DNA from: Gammaproteobacteria bacterium
Lineage (GTDB): Bacteria > Pseudomonadota > Gammaproteobacteria > Steroidobacterales > Woeseiaceae
DNA: 62,069 nucleotides
Direction of reading: 5' to 3'
Assembly: GCA_018677555.1 (NCBI GenBank)
Contig: JAHHOT010000157.1
Span: 1 to 62,069, forward strand
A model generated the notes under the pieces. It was not told the origin of the DNA, searched no databases, and saw only the letters and a list, made by a program, of their open reading frames with translations. The position numbers and the translations under genes are program-made. Below, piece after piece: positions 38,425 through 47,364 of this stretch (position 1 is its first letter; the number at the start of each line of letters is the position of its first letter).

Positions 38425-39694
38425 CCTTCAGCATCGGATGCAGGTACGCATCCTCCTTAATGCCGTTCTTGCGCATCGCAAGTCCGTTAAGGCATTGACG
38501 CACTATTGCCTTGGCGTTGAGCATCGTCGTATATCCCGGATCGGAATCGGGTCGCAGCTCGACGAGTTCGAAGCCAACGACGTTCGTTTCGGCGCAAAGA
38601 CGCCGCACAAGCGGCAGCGCTTCGCGCATGTACAGGCCACCGGGTTCCGGCGTCGATGTTCCAGGAATAAATGCCGGATCGATCACGTCGATGTCGAATG
38701 AGATGAACAGGTACTCCGCGCCCATCTTTGCCTCTTCGATCACATCCTGCATCACTGCGTCCCAGCCGCGATGCTCGATTTCGGCCATCATGTGGTAACG
38801 CAAGCCCTGGTCGCGCGCCCAGGATACGGATTTGAGGTCCGTGGAGGTTGGCCCTCTCAGTCCGACCTGCAAAACGTCTTCACCATCGACGATCCCGTCA
38901 TCCAGCAGAGCCCGCACCGGGTTGCCGTGCGTTACCAGGTGCCCGAAGCCGACCGGGGCAGAATCGGCGTGCGCATCGAAATGAATGACGCCTACGTTGC
39001 CTTTGCCGTAAACATCGGCAAGCCCGGCCACATCGGGATACATCAGGGCGTGCGGCCCGCCGATGATGATCGGAATCGTGTGCCGACCTGGCTCGATCTC
39101 CGTCGCCGCTATTTCGCGAACCATGCGGCGGATCTCAGGGATGCTGCGCTCTATACTGAAAGGCTCGCTGGGCGCATCACCGTAATCGACCGCGACCAGT
39201 TCCTGGAACGCTGCTATTCCGGAATCGAGTTCCGGCATCACGAATTCTCCCCACAAGTGGTAAACCTCTGAGCGATGCGGGTTCCGCATCTCTGCCGGGC
39301 CCCAGCTGCGTGCACGTGGGTCGCCCATCATTTCAGCCCCCATGATGGCAACCTCGACCTTGCCCGCTTTGAGATCTTCCGGTGTCAATGCGATGGGAAG
39401 GTGAAAGAACGTCGGAATACCGATCCACGGGTAGTGGCCAAGAAACCGCTGCACGTTGAACGGGCCTGCCTCCCGGCCTTTGTTCAGGTCTTCCCGCATG
39501 CGCTTCCAGACGTTGAAACTCGGATCTTTCGGATTCAACCGGATCGTTGCTTCTTCCTCGGAACCAGCCGCCTGCATCGCGGAAAAGGCATCTGCCTTGT
39601 CGTTATCCTGCGCGCTGACTGACGTCACGCCGATGCAGAAGGCGGCGACCAGGACCACTGTCTTGCTCCTGCAACCTCCCAACCTGCCTTCCAT
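38411..39694 (-). CDS. Agmatinase/arginase-family ureohydrolase with predicted signal peptide
   Basis: VVLVAAFCIGVTSVSAQ signal; IIIGGPHALMYPDV, GVIHFDAHADSAP, FISFDIDVIDPAFIPGTSTPEPGGL. Confidence 0.85.
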   Translation of the reverse strand: MEGRLGGCRSKTVVLVAAFCIGVTSVSAQDNDKADAFSAMQAAGSEEEATIRLNPKDPSFNVWKRMREDLNKGREAGPFNVQRFLGHYPWIGIPTFFHLPIALTPEDLKAGKVEVAIMGAEMMGDPRARSWGPAEMRNPHRSEVYHLWGEFVMPELDSGIAAFQELVAVDYGDAPSEPFSIERSIPEIRRMVREIAATEIEPGRHTIPIIIGGPHALMYPDVAGLADVYGKGNVGVIHFDAHADSAPVGFGHLVTHGNPVRALLDDGIVDGEDVLQVGLRGPTSTDLKSVSWARDQGLRYHMMAEIEHRGWDAVMQDVIEEAKMGAEYLFISFDIDVIDPAFIPGTSTPEPGGLYMREALPLVRRLCAETNVVGFELVELRPDSDPGYTTMLNAKAIVRQCLNGLAMRKNGIKEDAYLHPMLKDDGR

Positions 39695-39699
39695 ATCTG

Positions 39700-41031
39700 C
39701 TACCCCAACGTGTCTCGAATGACCTTGATTATTTCGTTTGCCTCATCCTCGCTCAGCACCAGCACCGGGCGGAATTCGACAGCCCTGGCGTCGTACTCAG
39801 CGGGAACCACGAGTATGCCCGCATCGAACAGCTTTTTTGTCATCGCGATCTGATCCGGGCCCTCCGCCAAAATTCCCATGCACAGGCCGTTCTGGTTTAG
39901 CTCGAAGGGCGCGCCGCGAAAACCTTGCTGGAACTGCTCAGCCAGCGAGGATACATGTTCGAGAAATCCGGGCGCCATGGTCAGATCGCAGACTTTTGCC
40001 GTCGCTACGCAGCCGAGTTCGTTGCCTCCGAACGTCGATGCGTGCGGAAACGTGGTATCGAGAAACCAGTCCCGCATCTCCGGTGCAAACAGAACAGCAG
40101 CGTTTGCCACTATGCCGCCACCAAGGCCTTTCGCGACCGTGGTCACGTCCGGAACAATGCCCTGCTGCTGCCAGAACCAGAAGGTGCCTGTGCAGCCGAG
40201 TCCGGTTTGCACCTCGTCTAGGATCAGTTTCGCCCCACGCTCCCTGCAAATCTTCGAGACTTCCTTGAAATAGTCAGCCTGCGGCTCCGGAAACCCCAGC
40301 TGCGCCGGCGACGCTTCGACCAAAACGCCGGCAGTATCGTCATCTACTGCCCGACGCATTGCCGCCAGGTCATTGTAAGGCACACGCACGAAGTCATCGA
40401 GATCGAGCAGGTAGCGTTCCCGGAATTCGACGTTCTCTCCCGCCGCCATCGTGAAACAGGTACTGCCGTGATAGCAGCCTTCGATGGACACGATTTTCCT
40501 GCGTCGAGTAAAACCGCGAACCGCGCGAATGGCCACCTCGTTTGCCTCTGCACCGCTTGCAGCGAAAGTAACGCCGGTCTGTTGCCCGTCCGTGCTGGCA
40601 ACGAGCTTGTCTGCTGCTTTTGCCTTGTACCCCGAGACCAGGAACAAGTTTCCCACTTCGAGCTGATGAAGCGCTTCTTTTACTGTAGCGAGAATATCCG
40701 GATTTCGGTGGCCCAGGTTATAAAGCGTGCCGTTGCGGTGACAATCCCAGTACCACTTTCGCGAGAATGCATCCTGGACTCGCGCGCCGTTGCGCTGTCC
40801 ATAGTGGATCTCGGTACCAAGCGCACGCATCAGCTTGACCGGCCCGTCGCCGACGAATTCGGCGAAAGCTTTTTCGGTCGTTTTCGCAGAAGGATAAGGC
40901 GGATAGCCGGTATAACTGTGTTTCTCGTCAGGCGAGGGCTTGTTCGTAGCACAGCCCGCCAGGGTCACGGAACCACTGACGGCTGCGAGCGACTTCAGGC
41001 AATCACGCCGATTGATTTCTTTTGATGCCAT
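39700..41031 (-). CDS. Class III PLP aminotransferase with predicted Tat lipoprotein signal
   Basis: MASKEINRRDCLKSLAAVSGSVTLAGCATN; ASGAEANEVAIRAVRGFT, LILDEVQTGLGCTGTFWFWQQQGIVPDVTTVAKGLGGG. Confidence 0.85.
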   Translation of the reverse strand: MASKEINRRDCLKSLAAVSGSVTLAGCATNKPSPDEKHSYTGYPPYPSAKTTEKAFAEFVGDGPVKLMRALGTEIHYGQRNGARVQDAFSRKWYWDCHRNGTLYNLGHRNPDILATVKEALHQLEVGNLFLVSGYKAKAADKLVASTDGQQTGVTFAASGAEANEVAIRAVRGFTRRRKIVSIEGCYHGSTCFTMAAGENVEFRERYLLDLDDFVRVPYNDLAAMRRAVDDDTAGVLVEASPAQLGFPEPQADYFKEVSKICRERGAKLILDEVQTGLGCTGTFWFWQQQGIVPDVTTVAKGLGGGIVANAAVLFAPEMRDWFLDTTFPHASTFGGNELGCVATAKVCDLTMAPGFLEHVSSLAEQFQQGFRGAPFELNQNGLCMGILAEGPDQIAMTKKLFDAGILVVPAEYDARAVEFRPVLVLSEDEANEIIKVIRDTLG

Positions 41032-41109
41032 GGCTGTCAGTCGCTCCCGATGTCCGCGCGATCTTCGGAGTTCGCGCGCCGGCTTAAGCGGGTTCGGCGC
41101 CAAAGTGAA

Positions 41110-43278
41110 TCAAAAGTTTATTCCAGCCGTAACACCGAAAGTGCGCGGCGCATGATAGACCTCCTGGATGTAGCCGAGGTCCGCCGTCAGATCGAATGCA
41201 TATATGCGATAGTGTTCATCCGTCAGATTCTTTGCCCATGCGGCCAGTTCGAATCGCTCGTCCGCACTAACCCATGACAGACGTGCGTTCAGTTTGCTGT
41301 AGGCATCTTCTTTCAGGGCGGGCTGGTTCAGATTGTCGTAGAACACGTCGGAGCTGTAGGTCCCGTCCAGTTGCGCAGCCAGCGAGCTGCCCCCGGCCAG
41401 ATCCCAGGTATAACGTGCCATGGCATTGACACTCAATTCCGGGGCGATAACCATTTCCCGATCGCGTATCGTGCCGCCGGCATCCTGTACATCCTTGACG
41501 GTCGTATCCAGAAAACCCAGTCCCAGCGAAATTTCCAGGTTGTCGCTAGGCAGTCCGACCCACTCTAGCTCCGCGCCCAGCACCTCGGCGTCCGCGTTGA
41601 AAAGGAGCTGGTTCAGGGCCCGGTACACGAAAGCCTGATGGTCCTTGTAATCGTAATAAAAGAGCGCTCCCGTCAGTCTATGGCGACCGCCTGCGAGATT
41701 GGACTTGAAACCGATCTCGAAGCTCGTCAACTCCTCTGGTTTGACCACGTAACTTTCGATCGCGACGGGGCCGAAGCCGGTGTTGAACGTGCCGGATTTA
41801 AATGCTTTGGAAACGCCACCATAGACCATGGTGTTGTCATTGGCGTCCCAGCTGATTTTGGCAAGAAAAGAAACATTCTCGTCGTCCTGGCTGGCCAGGC
41901 CGTCAATCGTGTCGGGATCATAGGGCAGTCCGCCGGGTATGACGCCGATCAGGAATGTCTGATCCATGTCCTTCTCGTCATTGGTGAACCGGAGACCACC
42001 GGTGAGCGAGACGGCGTCCGTCACCTGGAAGGCCACCTGGCCGAATGCAGCCCAGGACTCTGTCTGGGTGTCGAATGCCGTGGTTCCCGACGGCGTCCCG
42101 AAAAACAGGGGTGCGATTGGGCCGGTCAGCGTCTGGCGACCTGCCGTATCGAGGTTGAAGTAGAAGACGCCGAGGTCCCATTGCGCGGAGCCTGTATCAC
42201 CTTGCACTCTCAGTTCCTGGCTGTACTGCTGGGTATCCGATTCGTATTCCGTGACGCAGAAGACCGCTGGTGTACTGTCGCAGTCTTGCTGGATATGTTC
42301 CTTCCTGAAATCCTGGTAGTTGGTCACCGACACCAGGTCGAACGACTCGAAGCTCCACTCGAGACGAGCTGTTCCAGCCGTGAAATCCGATTCCAGCGAC
42401 AGGCCACCGCTGACATTGATGTCGTTGAGATCCGATGTACCAACGACCACGTCCCGGTTCGGCTCGTCGATCACTGCCAGACCGTCGGGCCCGACAAACG
42501 AGGGTGCATATCGGTACGGGTTGCCGCCGTCGTTGTCGTTGCGGGCCGTCTCTACAGACACCAGCAGAGAAGCGCTGTCAGAGAGGTCGAATCGAAGCTG
42601 CGCACGTATAGCAGCGAGATCTGTCTGGTTGGCGTCCGTACCGTCGGGGTTTAGGTTGTTATGAATGCCGTCGTTCTTGTGATAGATGGCGGCAAGTCGC
42701 CCGGCTACCGGCCCGCCCAGTGGTCCACCTGCCGCAAGTTCGGCTTTCAGTTCGCCAAGCGATCCGCCGCTTGCTCTTGCGTAACCCTCGAGTTCGTCCG
42801 TCGGCTTGCGCGTAATGTATTGAACCAGGCCACCCGTCGCATTCCTGCCGAAGAGTGTGCCTTGCGGTCCCTTGAGTACTTCCGCGCGCTCGACGTCGAA
42901 GACCTGGAAGTCCAGGCTGGCCAGCGCGGCTTTGTACACCTCGTCGACATAGACGGCGGACGGGCTCTCGTGATAGTCACGAAAGTCATTCAGGCCGACG
43001 CCACGAATGGCAATATTGGGAATGTTGCCAGCGCCGAATACCGGCGATATTTTCAGCCCGGGCGTATAGTCAGCTATGTCGTTACTGCTTTCGATGCCGA
43101 GTTTTTCTATCGCGTCGCCACTTAATACCGTCACGGCAATCGGTGTGTCCTGAATCGACTGCGCGCGCTTTTGTGCGGTGACAATGATTTCCTCGAGCGT
43201 TGCTTCCTGCGCCGCCGTCTCCCCGAGCAGCGCCAGGCCCGTGGCGATGCCAAGCGTTATTGATATGAACGTTTTCAT
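41110..43278 (-). CDS. TonB-dependent outer membrane receptor
   Basis: Signal peptide MKTFISITLGIATGLALLGETAAQ; EEIIVTAQKRAQSIQDTPIAVTVLSG, plug and barrel, C-terminal APRTFGVTAGINF. Confidence 0.93.
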   Translation of the reverse strand: MKTFISITLGIATGLALLGETAAQEATLEEIIVTAQKRAQSIQDTPIAVTVLSGDAIEKLGIESSNDIADYTPGLKISPVFGAGNIPNIAIRGVGLNDFRDYHESPSAVYVDEVYKAALASLDFQVFDVERAEVLKGPQGTLFGRNATGGLVQYITRKPTDELEGYARASGGSLGELKAELAAGGPLGGPVAGRLAAIYHKNDGIHNNLNPDGTDANQTDLAAIRAQLRFDLSDSASLLVSVETARNDNDGGNPYRYAPSFVGPDGLAVIDEPNRDVVVGTSDLNDINVSGGLSLESDFTAGTARLEWSFESFDLVSVTNYQDFRKEHIQQDCDSTPAVFCVTEYESDTQQYSQELRVQGDTGSAQWDLGVFYFNLDTAGRQTLTGPIAPLFFGTPSGTTAFDTQTESWAAFGQVAFQVTDAVSLTGGLRFTNDEKDMDQTFLIGVIPGGLPYDPDTIDGLASQDDENVSFLAKISWDANDNTMVYGGVSKAFKSGTFNTGFGPVAIESYVVKPEELTSFEIGFKSNLAGGRHRLTGALFYYDYKDHQAFVYRALNQLLFNADAEVLGAELEWVGLPSDNLEISLGLGFLDTTVKDVQDAGGTIRDREMVIAPELSVNAMARYTWDLAGGSSLAAQLDGTYSSDVFYDNLNQPALKEDAYSKLNARLSWVSADERFELAAWAKNLTDEHYRIYAFDLTADLGYIQEVYHAPRTFGVTAGINF

Positions 43279-43385
43279 CAGTTTCCCCCGTGGCATTCCC
43301 GCCACGGTTAAATCTAATCCCCGCCCCACAGCAAGAATTGCGAATACACGACAAGCTGTTGTTTTGAAATGACAAAGAAAATCGG

Positions 43386-44384
43386 CTATTTCTGGTTCGC
43401 ACTTCGCCACGCGCGTGGAGTTGTGCCGTACCAGCGCTTGAACGCGTGATTGAATGCACTTTGATCCGCGTAGCCGAGCATGTATGCGAGGTTGACCATC
43501 GGCAGGTTGCTGGTAGTGAGGAATTCCCGTGCCAGCTCCGCGCGCGATTCGTCCAGCAGTTCAGCATACGTCAGCCCGGCAGCGCTGAGCCTTCGCTGCA
43601 GCGTACGCTGATGCACGCCAATTTGATCGGCCACGACGCCAATTGAGAACTTCCCTGTCGGAATCAGCTTTCGAAGCAGGGACCTGATAGCGCCGTGCAG
43701 GTCCTCGTTCGCGCGCAACACTCGCGAGTCGAGGTAGCCCATCAAGAATTGAAATACTTCCCGGTCGCCAACGGGATTGCGCACATTGAGGTCATCACGG
43801 GCGATGACGAGACCGTCGAAGGGCGCCAGGAAATCGATCTGAGTTCCGAAGTGCCGGTGATATTCGGTTCCAGCGTTCGCGCCGTGACGAATCGCAACGG
43901 CCATTGGCACGTATGTCTCGCCGAGAAACACGCGCAAAAGCTTGATCGCAGTGAGAAGCGATTCCTCCATCCACTGGTCAGCATGCGCCCGGTAGGCATC
44001 CGGCATTACGATGCGCCAACTTACGTTCGATGCATCGGACTGCAGCACGGGCGTAAACCCGGTTGTATGGACCGAAAGGTATCTTGTGATCGACAAAAGT
44101 CCGCTCTCGAGATCGTCCGAGTATTTGAAAATCAGTACCAACGGCCCAAGAAAGCCGAGATCGCGCTGATTGGACAACTGAATGCCGAGCGATTCGCAGC
44201 CTGTGACAATAGCTGCCGTCTGGTAGGCGACCAGGACCGATCGAAACGGAATCCAGTCATCGGATCGACTCAATACGTCAGGATCGAGGCCGGCACGAGT
44301 GAGGATATGGGCAGGGTCGGCGTCGAGCTTGCGCACCAGCTCACCGAAACCCTGCAGGGTGCGTGCGCGGACAAAATGCTGCAT
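43386..44384 (-). CDS. AraC-family transcriptional regulator
   Basis: IGVHQRTLQRRLSAAGLTYAELLDESRAELAREFLTTSNLPMVNLAYMLGYADQSAFNHAFKRWYGTTPRAWR. Confidence 0.92.
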   Translation of the reverse strand: MQHFVRARTLQGFGELVRKLDADPAHILTRAGLDPDVLSRSDDWIPFRSVLVAYQTAAIVTGCESLGIQLSNQRDLGFLGPLVLIFKYSDDLESGLLSITRYLSVHTTGFTPVLQSDASNVSWRIVMPDAYRAHADQWMEESLLTAIKLLRVFLGETYVPMAVAIRHGANAGTEYHRHFGTQIDFLAPFDGLVIARDDLNVRNPVGDREVFQFLMGYLDSRVLRANEDLHGAIRSLLRKLIPTGKFSIGVVADQIGVHQRTLQRRLSAAGLTYAELLDESRAELAREFLTTSNLPMVNLAYMLGYADQSAFNHAFKRWYGTTPRAWRSANQK

Positions 44385-44518
44385 CGCGGACTGCGCCTGA
44401 CATGAACTGTGTCATATATTAACAATTCAATGGCATGCAAATACAATCGAGGTCGGTCGGCTGTTGTTACGCTTGGCCGCGAACATCGAGCGCAGCGAGC
44501 AGGTAGCATGAGGATGCC

Positions 44519-45640
44519 GTGACAGTCACCCGATCCCGTATCGTTCCCGCCATACTCGTTCCAGCAGCGGTCTTTCAGTCCGTGATATTCGGCGGCGCGT
44601 ATGGCACTGGCCGGGAGATCGCCGAGTTTGTCAGCCGCCACGGGCCCTGGGGTGGCATGCTGTCGCTCGCGGTGATCTGCGCGGGCTTCGGCACGGTGCT
44701 GGCGTTGAGTTTCGAGCTGGCCCGGGTGTTCCGGTTGTACGATTACCGCAATTTTCTCAAGCGCCTGATCGGCAGCGCGTGGTGGCTTTACGAGCTGCTA
44801 TTCCTGGTCGCGCTTTTGCTGGTACTTGCAGTGAACAGCTTTGCGGCTGGCAGCATCATCGAGAGCCAGTTTGGAATTCCGCAGCTGCTGGGAATCGGGA
44901 TTCTGTTCGTTGCCGTCGTCTTGCTCAACTTCTTCGGGAGAAAGCTGCTCGAGGGGTCGATGTCATTCTGGATGATCGCGCTAACCGCAGTGCTGGTCGT
45001 ATTTTGCGCTATGACGCTGACCCTGGACGGCGACGCCATTGGGGAGGCGTTCGCTGGATCCTCGATGACGGGCAACTGGATGGTCAGTGGACTTCAGTAC
45101 ACTTTATACAATGTTGCTGTAGTGCCGGTGCTGCTGTATTGCGCGCGTGGCATCGAATCTCGCAGTGAAGCCATAGTCGGCGGGTTCGTCGCCGGAGCAA
45201 TGGGTGCATTTCCTGCGCTGGTTTTCCACTTTACATTCATGGCCGGATATCCGCGGGTGCTCGATGAGGCGCTGCCAACATACTGGATGATCGGGCAGCT
45301 CGGCGTGCCGTGGTTGATGGGGGCCTATGTGGTCGTGCTGTTCGGCATGATCATCCAGACCATGGCCGGCCTCTTACACGGTCTCAATGAACGCATGGAT
45401 GCGTGGTTCATGGAGCAGCGCGGCAGGCTTTGTGGCCGTCGTGCCCATGGCATCATCGCCGCCGCCGTCCTTATAGTAAGCCTGCTGCTGTCCCGATTCG
45501 GCATCACGGACCTGGTGGCAAAAGGCTATGGCAACCTGGCCTGGGGTTACCTACTCGTCTTTGTCCTTCCACTGTTGACGATCGGCGCCTACCGGCTTGC
45601 AAAGGCGTACAGTGTCGCGCCTGGCGTTCGCCCGACCTAA
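44519..45640 (+). CDS. YkvI-like multi-TM transporter
   Basis: VFQSVIFGGAYGTGREIAEFVSRHGPWGGMLSLAVICAGFGTVLALSFELARVFRLYDYRNFLKRLIG; about 10 TM segments; GTG start. Confidence 0.7.
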   Translation: MTVTRSRIVPAILVPAAVFQSVIFGGAYGTGREIAEFVSRHGPWGGMLSLAVICAGFGTVLALSFELARVFRLYDYRNFLKRLIGSAWWLYELLFLVALLLVLAVNSFAAGSIIESQFGIPQLLGIGILFVAVVLLNFFGRKLLEGSMSFWMIALTAVLVVFCAMTLTLDGDAIGEAFAGSSMTGNWMVSGLQYTLYNVAVVPVLLYCARGIESRSEAIVGGFVAGAMGAFPALVFHFTFMAGYPRVLDEALPTYWMIGQLGVPWLMGAYVVVLFGMIIQTMAGLLHGLNERMDAWFMEQRGRLCGRRAHGIIAAAVLIVSLLLSRFGITDLVAKGYGNLAWGYLLVFVLPLLTIGAYRLAKAYSVAPGVRPT

Positions 45641-45927
45641 ATCTTGTACTGAACGCGCACCGCAGCGGCAGCAAGCGGAGTAAACGTTTCTGCAAATGCG
45701 ACGTGTTTAGGGTGTTCCAGGTATGCCTTCCAGTCTCCCTGTGAATCGAAATCGATGACGAGCGCGTAATCGTAGGTGCCGTCCATCAGTCCGAGGTCCG
45801 GACCGAATTCGAAACGCCGGATGCCGTCGACGATCGCTGAAATCTCGGCAAAACCGCGCCCAATCGACTCGATCTCCTCAGCGGAAACTGCGCCGTTGAA
45901 TTTGATGAGGGTAATCTGGCGCAACAT
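45637..45927 (-). CDS. Dabb (stress-responsive A/B barrel) domain protein
   Basis: MLRQITLIKFNGAVSAEEIESIGRGFAEISAIVDGIRRFEFGPDLGLMDGTYDYALVIDFDSQGDWKAYLEHPKHVAFAETF. Confidence 0.85.
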   Translation of the reverse strand: MLRQITLIKFNGAVSAEEIESIGRGFAEISAIVDGIRRFEFGPDLGLMDGTYDYALVIDFDSQGDWKAYLEHPKHVAFAETFTPLAAAAVRVQYKI

Positions 45928-47303
45928 CAGGCGCTCCTCCGCCCGTTTAACACCCTGCGCATCGCCGCATCGACAGTGCTGACGATCATGTCGGCTTCGT
46001 CACGCTTGAGAATGAGTGGCGGGGCAATCAGGAGCACGTTGCAACGACCCGGAATCGTGTTGCTGTTCCGGCCGAGAACCACGCCATTGGCAACGCAGTC
46101 GTTCACGATTGCAGTGACGTGTTCGTCGGCCAGCGGTTCTTTCGACGCTCGATTCTCGACGAGTTCGATGCCCATGATCATCCCTTTGCCGCGTACCTCG
46201 CCGGCGAAGGGGTGATCGGCAAGCACCCTGCTCAGCTCGTTGATCATGTAGCCACCTACTTCGCGCGCGTTGGACGCCAGGTCTTCCCGTTCGACTATCT
46301 CTATCGCCGCGATCGCAACCGCCGATGACACCGGATGGCCACCGTAAGTGTTGATCTGGCGAAAGTGCTTCGTTTCGTCCGGCTCACCGTCGAATTCGTC
46401 GAAGACGTGCTTCTTGGCAACTGTCGCGGCCACCGGCACGTAACCGCTGGCCAGGCCTTTCGCGAACGTGTAGATGTCGGCTTCGGTGCGCCAATGCTCG
46501 AAACCAAACATCGTACCCAGCCGGCCGAAGCCCGAGACCACTTCGTCGAAAATCAACAACACGCCGTATCGATCGCAGATTTCCCGCACCCGCGGGATGT
46601 AGTTGTCGGGCGGCACGAGAACACCGCCACCCGATAGTAATGGCTCCATGATGAAGGCCGCGACGGTTTCGGCACCCTCGTGAAGAATGGTCTCCTCGAG
46701 CTGGCGAGCACACTCCTCGCCGTGCTCCTCGGCGGTCAGTTTCGGATGCGCACGATAGGGGTACGGCGGCATGATGTGAATGAATCCGGTCGGTCCCGGC
46801 TCATAGCCCATCTTCCGTTCCGCCTGGCCCGTTGCGGCCAACGCCGCCATCGTATTGCCATGATACGCCCGATACCGGGAAATTATCTTGTAACGCATTT
46901 GACCGGCGCGGCCAGACTGCAGGTGGTATTGCCGGGCGATCTTGATGGCGGTTTCGTTCGCCTCGGAGCCGCTGCACGAGAAGTAAACGTGACATTCAAA
47001 TCCCAGCATCTGCTGCAGTTTCTCGGCGAATTCGATCACCGGTCCACTGCTCATGAGCGGCGCGAGGTAATTGAGTTCGGCCATCTGGCGCCGCGCAATG
47101 TCACCCAGTTCCTCGCGCCCATAGCCGACGTTGACGCACCACAGTCCGGCGATGGCATCCAGAAACCGGTTGCCCTGCTCGTCGAAGATGTAGCAGCCAT
47201 CGCCCTTGACCATGCGCCTCGGTGTCTGGCCTCGAAGGTTGCGATGCTGCGTCAGCGGTCGCCACAGGTGATCCGGCAGCGCCTCCGGTTTCGCGTCAGT
47301 CAT
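45927..47303 (-). CDS. Class III (omega) aminotransferase
   Basis: YFSCSGSEANETAIKIARQYH, LLIFDEVVSGFGRLGTMFGFEHWRTEADIYTFAKGLASGYVPVAAT. Confidence 0.92.
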   Translation of the reverse strand: MTDAKPEALPDHLWRPLTQHRNLRGQTPRRMVKGDGCYIFDEQGNRFLDAIAGLWCVNVGYGREELGDIARRQMAELNYLAPLMSSGPVIEFAEKLQQMLGFECHVYFSCSGSEANETAIKIARQYHLQSGRAGQMRYKIISRYRAYHGNTMAALAATGQAERKMGYEPGPTGFIHIMPPYPYRAHPKLTAEEHGEECARQLEETILHEGAETVAAFIMEPLLSGGGVLVPPDNYIPRVREICDRYGVLLIFDEVVSGFGRLGTMFGFEHWRTEADIYTFAKGLASGYVPVAATVAKKHVFDEFDGEPDETKHFRQINTYGGHPVSSAVAIAAIEIVEREDLASNAREVGGYMINELSRVLADHPFAGEVRGKGMIMGIELVENRASKEPLADEHVTAIVNDCVANGVVLGRNSNTIPGRCNVLLIAPPLILKRDEADMIVSTVDAAMRRVLNGRRSA

Positions 47304-47364
47304 GCAGGAATCTCCGTGCTGCAACAACGTTCATTGTGGGCCCCTCTCATTGTTCTTGCCGAAC

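Noticed and set aside
41638-42654. 338 aa plus-strand ORF inside the TonB receptor
   Set aside because: Antisense to a strongly supported receptor; no domain seen.
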